The notes below the pieces were generated by a model. That model saw only the letters and a program-made list of their open reading frames with translations. It did no database searches and had not been told where the DNA came from. Below, piece by piece: positions 44,407-54,550 of a DNA stretch of 64,000 nucleotides (the stretch's first letter is position 1; each line of letters begins with the position of its first letter). The position numbers and the translations under genes are program-made. Source of the stretch: Hymenobacter polaris (GTDB lineage Bacteria; Bacteroidota; Bacteroidia; Cytophagales; Hymenobacteraceae); contig NZ_JABBGH010000001.1 of the NCBI RefSeq assembly GCF_012927305.1, positions 2,108,001-2,172,000 on the forward strand, given 5' to 3'.

Positions 44407-45366
44407 ATGCCTCCCTCTCCCCTCCGCATCGTTTTTATGGGCACGCCCGATTTTGCCGTGCCCACCCTCGAAGCCCTGCTGGCGCTGCCCGAAGCCGAGA
44501 TAGTGGCCGTTATCACCGGGCCTGACCGGCCCGCCGGGCGCGGGCGCCAGCTGCAAGCCTCGGCCGTGAAGCAGGCGGCCCTAGGGCACGGCCTGCCGGT
44601 ACTGCAACCCACCAACCTCAAGTCGCCCGAGTTTCAGGCGGAGTTGCGTGGCTACCGGGCCGATTTGCAGGTGGTAGTGGCCTTCCGCATGCTGCCCGAG
44701 GCGGTATGGAACATGCCGCGCCTGGGGTCGGTAAACATCCATGCCTCGCTGCTGCCGCAGTACCGCGGGGCGGCCCCCATCAACTGGGCCCTCATGCACG
44801 GCGACCAGGAAACGGGCGTCAGCAGCTTTTTGCTGCGCCACGAGATTGACACGGGCGACTTGCTGCTGCAAGAGAAGCTACCCATCGCACCGACCGACGA
44901 TTTTGGCTCGCTCTATGACAAGCTCAAGCACCTAGGGGCCGACCTGGCGCGGCGCACGGTGCTGGCCCTGGCGGCGGGCCAGGCCCCCAGCACGCCCCAG
45001 GCCAACCCGCCCGATTTGCGCGCTGCCCCCAAGCTGACCAAGGAAACCGGCCGGCTCGATTTTGGGCGCCCCGCCACCGCCCTCGTCAACCAGGTGCGCG
45101 GCCTGGCCCCCGCCCCCGCCGCCTACACCACCCTGCCCGACGGCCGCGGCCTGAAAGTGCTGCGCGCCCAGGCCCTAGGGCCCGCCGATGCCTTGCCTGC
45201 TAACACCTTGCCCGCCCCCGGCACCTGGGCTACCGACGGCCGCCGCTACCTGCGCGTGGCTACCCCCAGCGGCTGGCTTGATTTGCTGGACGTGCAGCTC
45301 GAAGGCAAGAAGCGCATGAGCGCGGAAGAGCTACTGCGCGGCAACAAACTGGCTTTTGCCGAGTAA
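44407..45366 (+). CDS. fmt: Methionyl-tRNA formyltransferase
   Basis: 319 residues from ATG 44407 (MPPSPLRIVFMGTPDFAVPTLEALL). Formylates Met-tRNAi for initiation. Motifs: MGTPDFAVP, GPDRPAGRGRQLQ, and the folate/catalytic block NIHASLLPQYRGAAPINWAL with the His and the later Asp in HEIDTGDLLLQ. The C-terminal tRNA-binding OB-like domain is complete. folA, which makes the tetrahydrofolate precursor, starts 40 bases downstream; functional link through folate. Confidence 0.97.
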   Translation: MPPSPLRIVFMGTPDFAVPTLEALLALPEAEIVAVITGPDRPAGRGRQLQASAVKQAALGHGLPVLQPTNLKSPEFQAELRGYRADLQVVVAFRMLPEAVWNMPRLGSVNIHASLLPQYRGAAPINWALMHGDQETGVSSFLLRHEIDTGDLLLQEKLPIAPTDDFGSLYDKLKHLGADLARRTVLALAAGQAPSTPQANPPDLRAAPKLTKETGRLDFGRPATALVNQVRGLAPAPAAYTTLPDGRGLKVLRAQALGPADALPANTLPAPGTWATDGRRYLRVATPSGWLDLLDVQLEGKKRMSAEELLRGNKLAFAE

Positions 45367-45405
45367 TTACTGCCGCCCTCCAACCGGGCTTTTCCGACTT
45401 TCTAT

Positions 45406-45906
45406 ATGATAGCTTTAGTGGTAGCCGTGGCCGACGGCAACAACGTTATCGGCCGGGCAGGCGAGCTGCCCTGGGGCCGCCTCCCCGCCGACCTGCGGCA
45501 TTTTAAACAACTGACTCTAGGGCACCCGGTGGTGATGGGGCGCAAAACGTTTGACAGCATCGGGCGCGCCCTGCCCGGCCGCCCCAACCTCGTAATAACG
45601 CGCCAGCCGAGTTGGGAGGCGGCCGGCACCGAGGCCTACCCCACGGTGGCGGCTGCCCTGGCCCGCGCCCGCGAGCTGGCCGGCGCCGAGGGCGTGGTGT
45701 GCATTATTGGGGGCGGTGAGATTTATCGCGAAGCGCTGCCCGCCGCCGACCTGGTGTACCTGACTGAGGTGCACGGCACCTTCGCGGGCGATACGTTTTT
45801 TCCGACCCTGGCCCCCGCCCAGTGGCGCGAGGAAACCCGTGAGCGCCACGAGGCCGACGACCAGAATCCCCACGCCTACAGTTTCGTGACGCTGCGGCGA
45901 CGCTAG
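45406..45906 (+). CDS. folA: Dihydrofolate reductase
   Basis: 166 residues, standard length. MIALVVAVADGNNVIGRAGELPW, then LPADLRHFKQLTLGHPVVMGRKTFDSIG with the catalytic Asp of the PADLRHF helix, and GGGEIYREALPAADLVYLTEV for the C-terminal NADPH region (shown as short blocks). Reduces dihydrofolate with NADPH. Directly downstream is a very long hairpin that separates it from convergent porU. Confidence 0.96.
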   Translation: MIALVVAVADGNNVIGRAGELPWGRLPADLRHFKQLTLGHPVVMGRKTFDSIGRALPGRPNLVITRQPSWEAAGTEAYPTVAAALARARELAGAEGVVCIIGGGEIYREALPAADLVYLTEVHGTFAGDTFFPTLAPAQWREETRERHEADDQNPHAYSFVTLRRR

Positions 45907-45907
45907 C

Positions 45908-46008
45908 GCGGTAAATGAGTAAGTGAGTAGATGAGTAAGGGCCCGGTACTGCGCAGTCAAGCAGCAGTACCGGGCCCTTACTCATCTACTCACTTACTCA
46001 TTTACCGC
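45908..46008. repeat. 45-bp perfect hairpin between folA and porU
   Basis: Arms 45908-45952 and 45964-46008 are exact complements (GCGGTAAATGAGTAAGTGAG... and its complement) with an 11-base loop. The right arm includes the last codons and stop of porU (46002-46004), so the whole arm copies the porU end. The arm carries tandem GAGTAAGTGAGTAGATGAG units. Confidence 0.95.
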
Positions 46009-49000
46009 AGCAGCACCAGCTTGCCCCAGTCGTTCTTGAAGCTCTTGTCGCCGGCGGTGGCGCGCTGGGTGAACTTGCTGCCGGGGTCGTCGAGCAGCAC
46101 GCGGTAGAGGTAAGTGCCGTTGGCCAGGCGGTCGCCGTATTGGTCGGTGCCGTCCCAGGCGTAGTCAGTGATGTTGTTGCCGATGTGCAGCGGGCCCAAC
46201 TCAGCCATGAAGATTTCGCGCACCACCTTGCCCGTGAGCGTCATAATCTGGATTTTCATGTTGGTGGGCAGGGTTTCGCCTGTCACGGTAAACACGAATT
46301 TTGCCTTGCTAGTGATGGGGTTCGGATAGGGGAAGACGTTGGTAATCGATGACGCCTGCACCACCTCAAATTTCACTTGGTAGTCCTGGGTACCCGAGCT
46401 GGCGCCCGAGGGGTCGCGGCCCTGCACCCGCAGCGTATACACGCCATCGGGCAGGGCGCCGGTTTTGCCAGGGTAGTACTCCAGCTTGGCCACGCTGCCT
46501 TTCTGCGAGGTCGAGTCGACGGTGAAGCGGATGATGTTTGAGTCCCGCACGTTCACTACTGTGGCCGTGGCTTGGTCGGCCCGCTGCAAGTACACCGTGA
46601 AGTACGACGCGTCCTTGATGGCGCGCAGCCGGTCTTCGTCCTTGAGTTGAATGGCGATAACCGGCGTGGGCGACACCAGCTCGCCATTGAGGATGTGGCG
46701 GCCATCCACGGCCACGTCGAGCGTGGGCGGCACGTTGGTATCAACCACCGTAATGGGCGGCAGGCGCAGCTCGTTGTTGAAGTAAATCTGCTCGGGCTGC
46801 CCCAGTGGAATTTTCTGCCCCTGCGCATTTTGCAGGCTATCCTGCGGATTGACCATTGCCACCGGCGTGAAGGTGCCAAACACCCCAATCACTTTGAGCC
46901 TCACCAGCGCGGCCGGAAAAGTCAGCACGCTGTCGCTGGCCCCTAAATCGCGCGGGGCCGTGATGAGCGTTTGCACCGGCGTAGTGCTACCAGGATAAGT
47001 TACGAGCTTGTTAGCCGCATCGTAGAGCGACACCCGTAGCTGTAGGCGCTTGGCAAAGGGGTCGGGCGCCACGTTGTCGAACTTAACGGGGAAGTGCAGG
47101 TAGCCGTCATTCACGGCCTGCTTGGCCAGGGTGGCGGCGTCGTAAGCGGTAGCCGCCACCAAGTCGCGGCGCACCACGCCCTCGGGCAGGCCGCGGTAGC
47201 TGAGTAGCCACTGCCGCAGTTGCGGCGGCACCCGGTTCACCGAGTCGCGCAGGGTCAGCTTCAGGCGCATCCTAGGGTAGGTGGTGGCCGAGTAGCCGCT
47301 CAGGTCGAGGCGCTTGGCTTTAATGTCGGCCTGAAGCACCGTTTCGTTGTTTTTAGCATCTACGCCTAGCAAACTCAGGGTGTAGGCCGAGGTGCTCGAC
47401 TCGCGCTTTATCTGGGTGAACAACGACTGCCACTGCCGGGCCGGGCCGATGAGGGTGCTCAACACCTGGCCCGAAGTACCCACCGTGCTCAGGGTATCCA
47501 CCAGGCTAATCTGCTGGCTGTAGGTGGGCGTGCCGAGGCTGGCATCGGGGCCCAGCTCGCGCAGCAGCCGGCCGCCGCTGGCGCGCTTCTCGGCCACAAT
47601 GGCCCAGGGCTCGCCGTTTTTGAGCTGGCCGATGAGCTTGCTGCCTAGGGTGGTAGCCAGCAGCTGACGCACGCTGGCCAGGGCGGGGTCGGCAAAGCGC
47701 ACGCGGTTCTCGCTCACCAGCAGCACGTAGGCGCCGTCGGGCACGCTGGTCATAAAGCGGCTCAGCAAATCGCGGGTACCCTGACTGGCATTAATGTTCG
47801 AGATAGTGTCACCCCCGTAGGCGAAGTGGTAGAACGTTTGGCCGCCCTGGCCGCAGGTGGGGTAGCCCGTACCGGGTACCGTGATGCGCTGCAGGGTATT
47901 GTGGTCGAGCACCACGGCCAGCAGGTTGGGCACGTTCACGGCGCAGTCGCTCACGTAGGGAGGCCGCGAAATGTCGGTGAAGATGCTGCCGCCGGCCGTG
48001 AGGAAGGTGGCGCCGCTGCCCGGCAGGCCGCCGCCCGCCGTGCGCAGCTGCACGGGCACCGGCTGGCCCTGGAAGCTCCAGCGGTTGGTGGGCGCCGCCA
48101 CGGCCACGCCCTGCAGCTGGTCGCGCCTAAACTGCCCGCTGTGGCTCTGCGACCAGCTGCCGGCTACCGCGCCCGTAATCACCCGGAAGGAGCTGGTTAC
48201 CCAGCTCTTATCCTCCGTGGCCGAGGGCGTGCTGAAGCGCACTCGCCAGTACCACACCGTGGAGTCGCGGGTGCTACGCAAGGTAGCCGGCACGTAGTTA
48301 ACGACCGTATTGGCCGTCACGGTGCTCGACCTCAGCGCCTGGCTGTCGAAGGTAGCCACCGAGTCTACCTGCACGTCGTAGCCCCGCAGAACCTCGTTTA
48401 GGTTGTTGCTCTGGGCAACCAGCCGGGGCTGGGTGCTATTTACGATGCCAAATTCGCTGGGGGCCAGCAGGGTAATGCCGCTTTGCAAAAATGAGAAGCG
48501 CAGCGTAGCCGTGTTGTTGGTTTCGCTCAGCTCGGCAATCTTGTTGCGGTAGTCGAGGTCGACGGTGAACACGTTGTCGCCGAACACGTTGCCCGCGTTG
48601 GGCAGCGTGATGGCATATACCGTATCGCGGCTGAAGGCCTGCGGAAACGCCTTGGTGCTAGCCGTGAGCCCGTTGAAAAAATAGGTATCCGTGTTGCCGT
48701 TGGGGTAGCGGCGCGTGACGCGAATTTCCACCGAGTCGCGCGTGATGCGCGCCGGGTTGCTCACGCCCACGTTCAGCACGAAGCTGGCGGAGGTGGCCAT
48801 TACGCTGGTTTGGCCCGCCACCGGCGCAATGGAGAGCGTGGCGTTGCTGGCAATCAGGTCGGGCCTAGGGGGGGCAAACAGGCGTAGGGCCGGGTCGCCC
48901 TGCCACAGCTGGGTTTGCAGCTGCTGCACGGCTTCGGGGCTATTGTTGGCAAAGAAGGCGTTGTTAAAGTCTGCCGTGGGCGCTATAGTGGGCAGGCGGC

Positions 49001-51326
49001 GAATGACTTCGCGCTGCACCTCGGCCAGGGGCCGCCCAAACCAGGTGGCATCGTTGAAGAGCAGCTGGTTGGAAAGCTGCTCCATGGGGTGGATGAGGTA
49101 GGCGTAGGAGAAGCCCGTTTCGGCCAGCATGCCGATGGCGCCCTTGTTGGCCGCCAGCACCCAGTCGGAGCCAAAGGTGGGCGTGGGAAAGAAGCACGCG
49201 CCCGCGCCGCAGCCGCTGTACAGCATAATGGGGTAGCGGCCGGCGTTGTTGTAGCCGATGGTCACGTCCTTAATATCCCCAATTTGCAGCTCGGCGTAGT
49301 TGGGCGAGCCGTGGCCGAAGTAGCTGATGAGCTGCAGGCCCGCATTTACTTGCTTGGGAATGGGGAACGGCACGGTGCCGCCATCCGTGGCGGTGCGCCG
49401 GTAGGTGGTCACGTTGCCGCCAAACAAGGGGCTCGAAATCTGCTTCTTGTAGTGGTCCATGTAGCCACCAAACTCCGCAAAGTCGGCGGCTGAGTGGCCG
49501 CCCACCAGCTGCACCACGTCTTTGTGCCACGCATCCAGGTTGGTGGCCAGGCTAAGCTCGTACTCCTTCAGCTTACCTAGGTAAGCCATCACCTCGGCGG
49601 GTGTTTGCGCCACTAGGCGACCCGTTATCAGGCGCGGGGTATAGTTGCTGTGCGGCCAGTCGCTAGACAGAAAGATGTCGGAGGGAGCCCGCGTAGAAAT
49701 AGGCACCAGGTCGAGGCCGGCTTCGCCCTGGAAGCGGGTGGTGTTATACGAGGGCTGCCCGAAATAACCCAGGCCGTAGTCATTCGAGCCTAGGGGAGTA
49801 CCTGGCGAAATACCCTTGCCCAGCAGCAGCAGGTACTTGGCCTGCGCCACGGGCGACTTATCGGCCAGCCACAGCGCGAAGTGGCGTAGGGCCAGCACCG
49901 ACCGCTCGCCGTAGTGAAACTGGTCGTAGAGCAGCGGAGCGGTCACCATCAGCGTATCGTAGCGCCCGCCCGCCACCGAGGCGCGGTAGGCAGCGTAGGC
50001 CTGGGCGGCGTTGGGGGCCGCGCCGCTGGCTTTTTGCAGCGCCGGGTGCGTGATGATGACGAAGTTGGGCTTCACCGGGTCCAGGGTGCGGAATACTACG
50101 CGCTGGGCCGGGGCGGGCGTCAGCGGGTGGCTCTCATCGGCCAGCAGCAGGCGGCGCGTTTGCTGCTCGGTGGCGCTCGGAAACACGTAGCGCCGGGCGG
50201 TGGCCCCTAGGGTTTGAGCGGCGGCCGGCGCGACGCGCTGCACGTTCCAAGGGTCGTGCACGTCGAAGCCCGCCACGGCGGCCGGCACGTTGTCGACCTC
50301 GTACGTGGCGGGACCGGTTAGCAGCGAGTCATTTTCGAAGGCCACGCTGGCCCGGTCGCTGAACCACACCACCTGCTGCGGCACCACCAGGCGCGAGTAA
50401 GCATAGCGCCAGCCATCACCTACTCCGGAAGGTGGATTCTGGTACACTTCTGCATTTAGCTCAACCTGCCCGCTGGGCTTTATATCGCCGAATTGCAGCA
50501 CGTACCTGCCCTTGCCATACGTAAAATCGGGAAAAGTAAGCCGGCCCAGCTCCCGCTGCGTGCCGGCCGCCGACACGGCCCGCACCACTACGTGGTGGCC
50601 ATTGATAGGGTCGCTGGAACCCGATATGACTACCTCGGCCCGCGGCAGCGTGGTAGCCGTGGTAGCCACCGCCCGCAGCAAGGAGTCGTTGACGGAGGAA
50701 GAAGACCGCTGGTAAATCAGCCCCGAGAAAAAGCCTTCGCCCGGCTCCAGCCAGGGCAGGTAGGTGGTGTTAGGCGCGTCGAGGTAGCCGTCGGTGTGCA
50801 GCTTGAGGGTCGTTTGCAGGCGCCAGGCGTGAGGAGCGCCGCCAGTGGCCGCCGGCTGGGCCATGCGCTTGCCGGGCCGGCTACCCCAGGTTATAAAGTA
50901 AGCCGCCGTATCGGTGAAGAAACTGAAATGCGGATTAGCTTGGTCGCGGCTGTCTTTGTAATAGTCTTTATCGAGGGCGCCATCGTTGCGCTGCCCATAA
51001 AACTCCAGAAAGGTGCTGGCATCGAGCGCGGCCGAGTTGCCGCCTTGGTATACGGCCACCTCTTTGCCGCGCCGCCATAGCTGCAGCTGCGTGGGCGCCG
51101 TGGTCCCCGCCCCCAGCTTGCTGAGGTAGGCGTAGTCGAGGTGATAGAGGCCGTTGCGCCACACTTTTATCTTGTAGTAGGGCTGGCCCGACATTATCCA
51201 CTCGTTGCCATAGGGGCCCGACTGCGCCCGGCTGCCTAGGGCGCTGCCCAGCAGCAAAACCAGCAGCAGAGCCGGCCGCCAGCAACGGCGCAGGCACCCG
51301 GCCAGGGCCCGGTAAGCGTGATTCAT
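46002..51326 (-). CDS. porU: Type IX secretion system sortase PorU
   Basis: 1774 residues. Cleaves C-terminal sorting domains of T9SS cargo and attaches the product to A-LPS at the cell surface. Sec signal LLLVLLLGSALGSRAQ; a beta-rich N-terminal domain; the gingipain-like C25 domain near 420-830 with SYFGHGSPNYAEL (catalytic His) and MLYSGCGAGACFF (Cys); then long beta-sandwich repeats; and a C-terminal FlgD-like/sorting-type domain (FPYPNPITSKAKFVF, LANGTYLYRV). Longer than most PorU (1100-1300) owing to extra middle domains. The neighbouring PorV is its shuttle partner. Confidence 0.93.
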   Translation of the reverse strand: MNHAYRALAGCLRRCWRPALLLVLLLGSALGSRAQSGPYGNEWIMSGQPYYKIKVWRNGLYHLDYAYLSKLGAGTTAPTQLQLWRRGKEVAVYQGGNSAALDASTFLEFYGQRNDGALDKDYYKDSRDQANPHFSFFTDTAAYFITWGSRPGKRMAQPAATGGAPHAWRLQTTLKLHTDGYLDAPNTTYLPWLEPGEGFFSGLIYQRSSSSVNDSLLRAVATTATTLPRAEVVISGSSDPINGHHVVVRAVSAAGTQRELGRLTFPDFTYGKGRYVLQFGDIKPSGQVELNAEVYQNPPSGVGDGWRYAYSRLVVPQQVVWFSDRASVAFENDSLLTGPATYEVDNVPAAVAGFDVHDPWNVQRVAPAAAQTLGATARRYVFPSATEQQTRRLLLADESHPLTPAPAQRVVFRTLDPVKPNFVIITHPALQKASGAAPNAAQAYAAYRASVAGGRYDTLMVTAPLLYDQFHYGERSVLALRHFALWLADKSPVAQAKYLLLLGKGISPGTPLGSNDYGLGYFGQPSYNTTRFQGEAGLDLVPISTRAPSDIFLSSDWPHSNYTPRLITGRLVAQTPAEVMAYLGKLKEYELSLATNLDAWHKDVVQLVGGHSAADFAEFGGYMDHYKKQISSPLFGGNVTTYRRTATDGGTVPFPIPKQVNAGLQLISYFGHGSPNYAELQIGDIKDVTIGYNNAGRYPIMLYSGCGAGACFFPTPTFGSDWVLAANKGAIGMLAETGFSYAYLIHPMEQLSNQLLFNDATWFGRPLAEVQREVIRRLPTIAPTADFNNAFFANNSPEAVQQLQTQLWQGDPALRLFAPPRPDLIASNATLSIAPVAGQTSVMATSASFVLNVGVSNPARITRDSVEIRVTRRYPNGNTDTYFFNGLTASTKAFPQAFSRDTVYAITLPNAGNVFGDNVFTVDLDYRNKIAELSETNNTATLRFSFLQSGITLLAPSEFGIVNSTQPRLVAQSNNLNEVLRGYDVQVDSVATFDSQALRSSTVTANTVVNYVPATLRSTRDSTVWYWRVRFSTPSATEDKSWVTSSFRVITGAVAGSWSQSHSGQFRRDQLQGVAVAAPTNRWSFQGQPVPVQLRTAGGGLPGSGATFLTAGGSIFTDISRPPYVSDCAVNVPNLLAVVLDHNTLQRITVPGTGYPTCGQGGQTFYHFAYGGDTISNINASQGTRDLLSRFMTSVPDGAYVLLVSENRVRFADPALASVRQLLATTLGSKLIGQLKNGEPWAIVAEKRASGGRLLRELGPDASLGTPTYSQQISLVDTLSTVGTSGQVLSTLIGPARQWQSLFTQIKRESSTSAYTLSLLGVDAKNNETVLQADIKAKRLDLSGYSATTYPRMRLKLTLRDSVNRVPPQLRQWLLSYRGLPEGVVRRDLVAATAYDAATLAKQAVNDGYLHFPVKFDNVAPDPFAKRLQLRVSLYDAANKLVTYPGSTTPVQTLITAPRDLGASDSVLTFPAALVRLKVIGVFGTFTPVAMVNPQDSLQNAQGQKIPLGQPEQIYFNNELRLPPITVVDTNVPPTLDVAVDGRHILNGELVSPTPVIAIQLKDEDRLRAIKDASYFTVYLQRADQATATVVNVRDSNIIRFTVDSTSQKGSVAKLEYYPGKTGALPDGVYTLRVQGRDPSGASSGTQDYQVKFEVVQASSITNVFPYPNPITSKAKFVFTVTGETLPTNMKIQIMTLTGKVVREIFMAELGPLHIGNNITDYAWDGTDQYGDRLANGTYLYRVLLDDPGSKFTQRATAGDKSFKNDWGKLVLLR

Positions 51327-51392
51327 AAATATTAGACGGTTATAGATGTTTCAATCAGTATAATTAATTCGCTACTAGTTTTTTAGGATAGC

Positions 51393-52538
51393 CTACTGGC
51401 CGCTGGGCAAGCCGCCCAGGCCCGCCGTGCGGCTGCCCAGGCCGTAGCCCAGGCTCACGATAAGCGAGTTGGTTTGGGCGGCCGTGCCGCCGTTGGCGTC
51501 CAGGTCGAGGCGCGAGAGGGCTAGGTCGATGCGCAGGCCGCTAATGGCCACGCCCGCCCCTAGGCTATACTGGCCCTTCCACATCTGGCGCTGGTCGAAG
51601 TTGGTGATGCGCTGGTAGTTGCCCACCCCGCCGCGCAAAAAGGCCAGCTTGCGGTAGCCGATTTCCACCCCCACGCGCGGGTCCACGCTCACCGGCTTGG
51701 CCGACACTAGGGCGTTGCGCTGCCCGTCGGTGGTGGCCTCCAGGTCGGCGGCTACCAGGGCCGAAAACTGGCCGGGCAGCGTAAACTGGCGGCCCGCGCC
51801 CAGCACCAGCCGGGGCAGGGTTATTTCGGTCGAATGACCCGGCAGGGATTCGCCGGGCACCGCCGTGGCTTTAAACTGGTCGGCGTTGATGCTCCAGGCG
51901 TTGTAGGTGGTGGTAATGTCGCGCGCCATCAAGCCCAGGCGCCAGCCGCCGTGGTTGTATTGCAGGCCCACATCCACCCCGAAGCCGTAGGCGTTGGCGA
52001 AGTTGCCCACATTCTGGTAGATAATCTTGCCGTTGGCGCCCACGCTCAGGCCCTCGGGGCCCAGCTGGCGGGCGTAGCTCAGCAGCAGCCCATAGTTGGC
52101 CACCGAGAAGTAGGTAATCTTGCTGTAGTCGATGTATCCGTACTCGTTTACTAGCGCCCGGGTGTCGGCAATATTGTCCACGCCCGAGCGCAGCAGCGTC
52201 ACCCCTAGGGCACTTTTTTCGTCGAGGGGTAAGGCAAAGGCCGCGTAGTCGTACTTCACAATGCCCGAAAACAGCTCGGCGTGCATCAGCACCCCATCGT
52301 ACTTGTTGGCCACGCTGGTGAGGGCGGCGGGGTTCCAATAGCCGGCGGTGGCGTCGTTGGCCAGGCTCACCTGCACTTTGCCCATGCCTAGCGAGCGGGC
52401 GCCCGCGCCCAGGTTCATAAACTCGTTGCTGTACTTGGGCGTGTTGGACTGGGCGCGGGCCACCGGGGCCATACCCAGCACGAAGGCGCTTAGTGCCAGC
52501 CCAATACCTAGCCGTTGCGTAGTAGATAAAGAGAGCAT
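51393..52538 (-). CDS. porV: PorV/PorQ-type T9SS outer-membrane protein
   Basis: 381 residues from ATG 52538 (MLSLSTTQRLGIGLALSAFV), signal cleaved after VARAQ. FadL/OmpP1-like 14-strand barrel; family marks are EFMNLGAGARSLGMGKVQVSLANDATAGYWNPAAL and a terminal amphipathic strand region (SLIVSLGYGLGSRTAG) (short blocks). PorV binds cargo delivered by the translocon and hands it to PorU. Located 66 bases upstream of porU on the same strand, the common order in this phylum. Confidence 0.92.
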   Translation of the reverse strand: MLSLSTTQRLGIGLALSAFVLGMAPVARAQSNTPKYSNEFMNLGAGARSLGMGKVQVSLANDATAGYWNPAALTSVANKYDGVLMHAELFSGIVKYDYAAFALPLDEKSALGVTLLRSGVDNIADTRALVNEYGYIDYSKITYFSVANYGLLLSYARQLGPEGLSVGANGKIIYQNVGNFANAYGFGVDVGLQYNHGGWRLGLMARDITTTYNAWSINADQFKATAVPGESLPGHSTEITLPRLVLGAGRQFTLPGQFSALVAADLEATTDGQRNALVSAKPVSVDPRVGVEIGYRKLAFLRGGVGNYQRITNFDQRQMWKGQYSLGAGVAISGLRIDLALSRLDLDANGGTAAQTNSLIVSLGYGLGSRTAGLGGLPSGQ

Positions 52539-52723
52539 AGAATTAACGTAGCAATAGGAAATAATCGGAGCGGCAACGCAAGTTACGGCCGGAAAGTACG
52601 TCATTCCATGAAAACCGCTGCCGCCTGGTTTTTCGCCCGGCGGGCCGCCGCGTAGCCAACTCTAAACGACCAGGTTAGCGTGCCTATCTTGGGGGCTACT
52701 TTCTTTCCCCACCCACTCGCCGC

Positions 52724-54280
52724 ATGCCTTTTTTTACGCCGCTCCCCCCCCGCTACCGGTGCTTGCTGGCCCTAGGGCTACTGGTCGGCCCAGCCTGGCA
52801 AACCGCTCAGGCCCAAACTATTCGCAGCGCCAAGCGGGGCGAGGCCTACGGCTACAACTCGGCGGCCGACCTGCGGGCACTGGCCCCCGGCGTGGCCTGG
52901 TGGTACAACTGGGCCCCCACCCCCGACGCTACCGGCGCGGCCAGCGTGTACCAGGCCCTAGGGGTCGAGTACGTGCCCACGCAGTGGAACGGCAGCCTCG
53001 ACGGCAGCCCGGTGACGGCCGACCGGCTGGATGCCAAAATTTCGGCCGGCGTCCAGTACCTGCTGGGCTTCAACGAGCCCAATTTTCGGAGCCAGGCCAA
53101 CCTGACACCCAGCCAGGCCGCCGCCGTGTGGCCTGCGCTGCAGGAGGTGGCCCGCCGCCGGGGCCTGAAGCTAGTAGCCCCCTCGGTGAACTACTGCGGC
53201 GACTGCGTGAGTGAGAATGGCGTGACGTACTACACGCCCACGCAGTACCTGGACGCGTTTTTTGCGGCCTGCCCCAGTTGCCAGGTCGACTACATTGCGG
53301 TGCATACCTACGTGTGCCAGGAGCAGTACCTGCGCCAGAAGGTGGCCGAGTTGAAGAAGTACAACAAGCCGATTTGGGTAACCGAGTTTGCCTGCGGCGA
53401 CATGCCCGCCGGCCAGATTACGGCGGCCGTGCAGCAGAAATACCTGCTCGACGCCGTGAACTACCTCGAAAAAGAGCCGGCCGTGTTTCGCTACGCCTGG
53501 TTTTCGGGCCGCAACAACGAGATTCCCAACATCAACCTGCTCGGCAGCGACGGGCAGCTCACGGCCCTGGGGCAGCTCTACGTGGGCCGCCCCGCCGGCT
53601 GGGAAGCCGGCCGGCTGGTGCCGGTGGCCGTCACCGCCTCGTCGCAGGAAACCACTACGACCGGCCCCGCTAACGCGGCCGACCGCGACATCAATTCGCG
53701 CTGGGCGAGTGCCCTAGGGGCCGGCCCGCAGTACGTGCAGCTCGATTTTGGCGCGCCGCAAGCTATTGCGCGGGTGCAGCTAAGCTGGGAGGCCGCCTAC
53801 GCCCAGCAGTACCAGCTGCAAACCTCGCTCGACGGCCAAAGCTGGACCACTATCCAAACGGTGACCAACGGCGATGGCGGCCTCGACGACCTGCCCGGCT
53901 TGCAGGCTCGTGCCCGCTACCTGCGCGTGTACGCCACCCAGCGGGCCACCACCTACGGCTACTCCCTGTACGAGGTAGAGGCTTTTGGGCTGGCCACGGC
54001 CCTAGGCACCGCGGCGGCCACCGCGGCCCCGGCCGGGGCCAGCCTCTATCCCAACCCGGCCACCGGGGCCGTGACGGTGCAGTGGCCAGCGGCCGCGGTC
54101 GGCAGCGGGCACTGGCTGCTCACCAATGCGACCGGCCAGGTGGTGCGTACCGGCAGCCTGCGCGAGCAAGTGGGGCCCAACGAGCTGACGCTCAACACGC
54201 AGCTTCTACCGGCCGGCAGCTACGTGCTGACGCTGGAAGGCACCACGCGCCAGCATCTGCGCCTACTAAAGGCGGAGTAG
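52724..54280 (+). CDS. T9SS-exported glycoside hydrolase (GH128-like) with F5/8C domain
   Basis: 518 residues. Sec signal ending in QTAQA; a GH128/Asl1-like TIM barrel (about 35-290) with LLGFNEPNFRS (acid/base Glu) and IWVTEFACGDM (nucleophile Glu); a discoidin/F5-8C carbohydrate-binding domain (about 300-420, ANAADRDINSRWAS, YLRVYATQR); and a type A sorting domain (about 440-518, ASLYPNPATGAVTVQW, LPAGSYVLTLEG). Probably cuts beta-1,3-glucan at the cell surface. Its position next to porUV fits with the export route. Confidence 0.92.
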   Translation: MPFFTPLPPRYRCLLALGLLVGPAWQTAQAQTIRSAKRGEAYGYNSAADLRALAPGVAWWYNWAPTPDATGAASVYQALGVEYVPTQWNGSLDGSPVTADRLDAKISAGVQYLLGFNEPNFRSQANLTPSQAAAVWPALQEVARRRGLKLVAPSVNYCGDCVSENGVTYYTPTQYLDAFFAACPSCQVDYIAVHTYVCQEQYLRQKVAELKKYNKPIWVTEFACGDMPAGQITAAVQQKYLLDAVNYLEKEPAVFRYAWFSGRNNEIPNINLLGSDGQLTALGQLYVGRPAGWEAGRLVPVAVTASSQETTTTGPANAADRDINSRWASALGAGPQYVQLDFGAPQAIARVQLSWEAAYAQQYQLQTSLDGQSWTTIQTVTNGDGGLDDLPGLQARARYLRVYATQRATTYGYSLYEVEAFGLATALGTAAATAAPAGASLYPNPATGAVTVQWPAAAVGSGHWLLTNATGQVVRTGSLREQVGPNELTLNTQLLPAGSYVLTLEGTTRQHLRLLKAE

Positions 54281-54304
54281 CTACTAGAAGGCAACCAGCT
54301 GAAA

Positions 54305-54408
54305 GAAAGGCGGTCATGCTGAGCGCAGTCGAAGCATCTCTACCAAACGTCACCCAGACGATGCGGTAGAGATGCTTCGACTGCGCTCAGCATGACCGCC
54401 TCTTTTTT
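54305..54408. repeat. REP-like palindrome, copy 6
   Basis: AAAGGCGGTCATGCTGAGCG-CAGTCGAAGCATCTCTACC and the complementary GGTAGAGATGCTTCGACTGC-GCTCAGCATGACCGCC with T6. Ends the GH128 transcript. Confidence 0.92.
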
Positions 54409-54550
54409 AAGTGCTTCAGCCACACTTTATACCCTAGGTAGAAAAATTCTCGCTTAGTGTAACAAAAAATTTTACACCAAGTATTATGCAATACAAAGTA
54501 CCTGCATTACATTTGTACTGTTTCACACCCACTACACCCCCGCAACGCCT

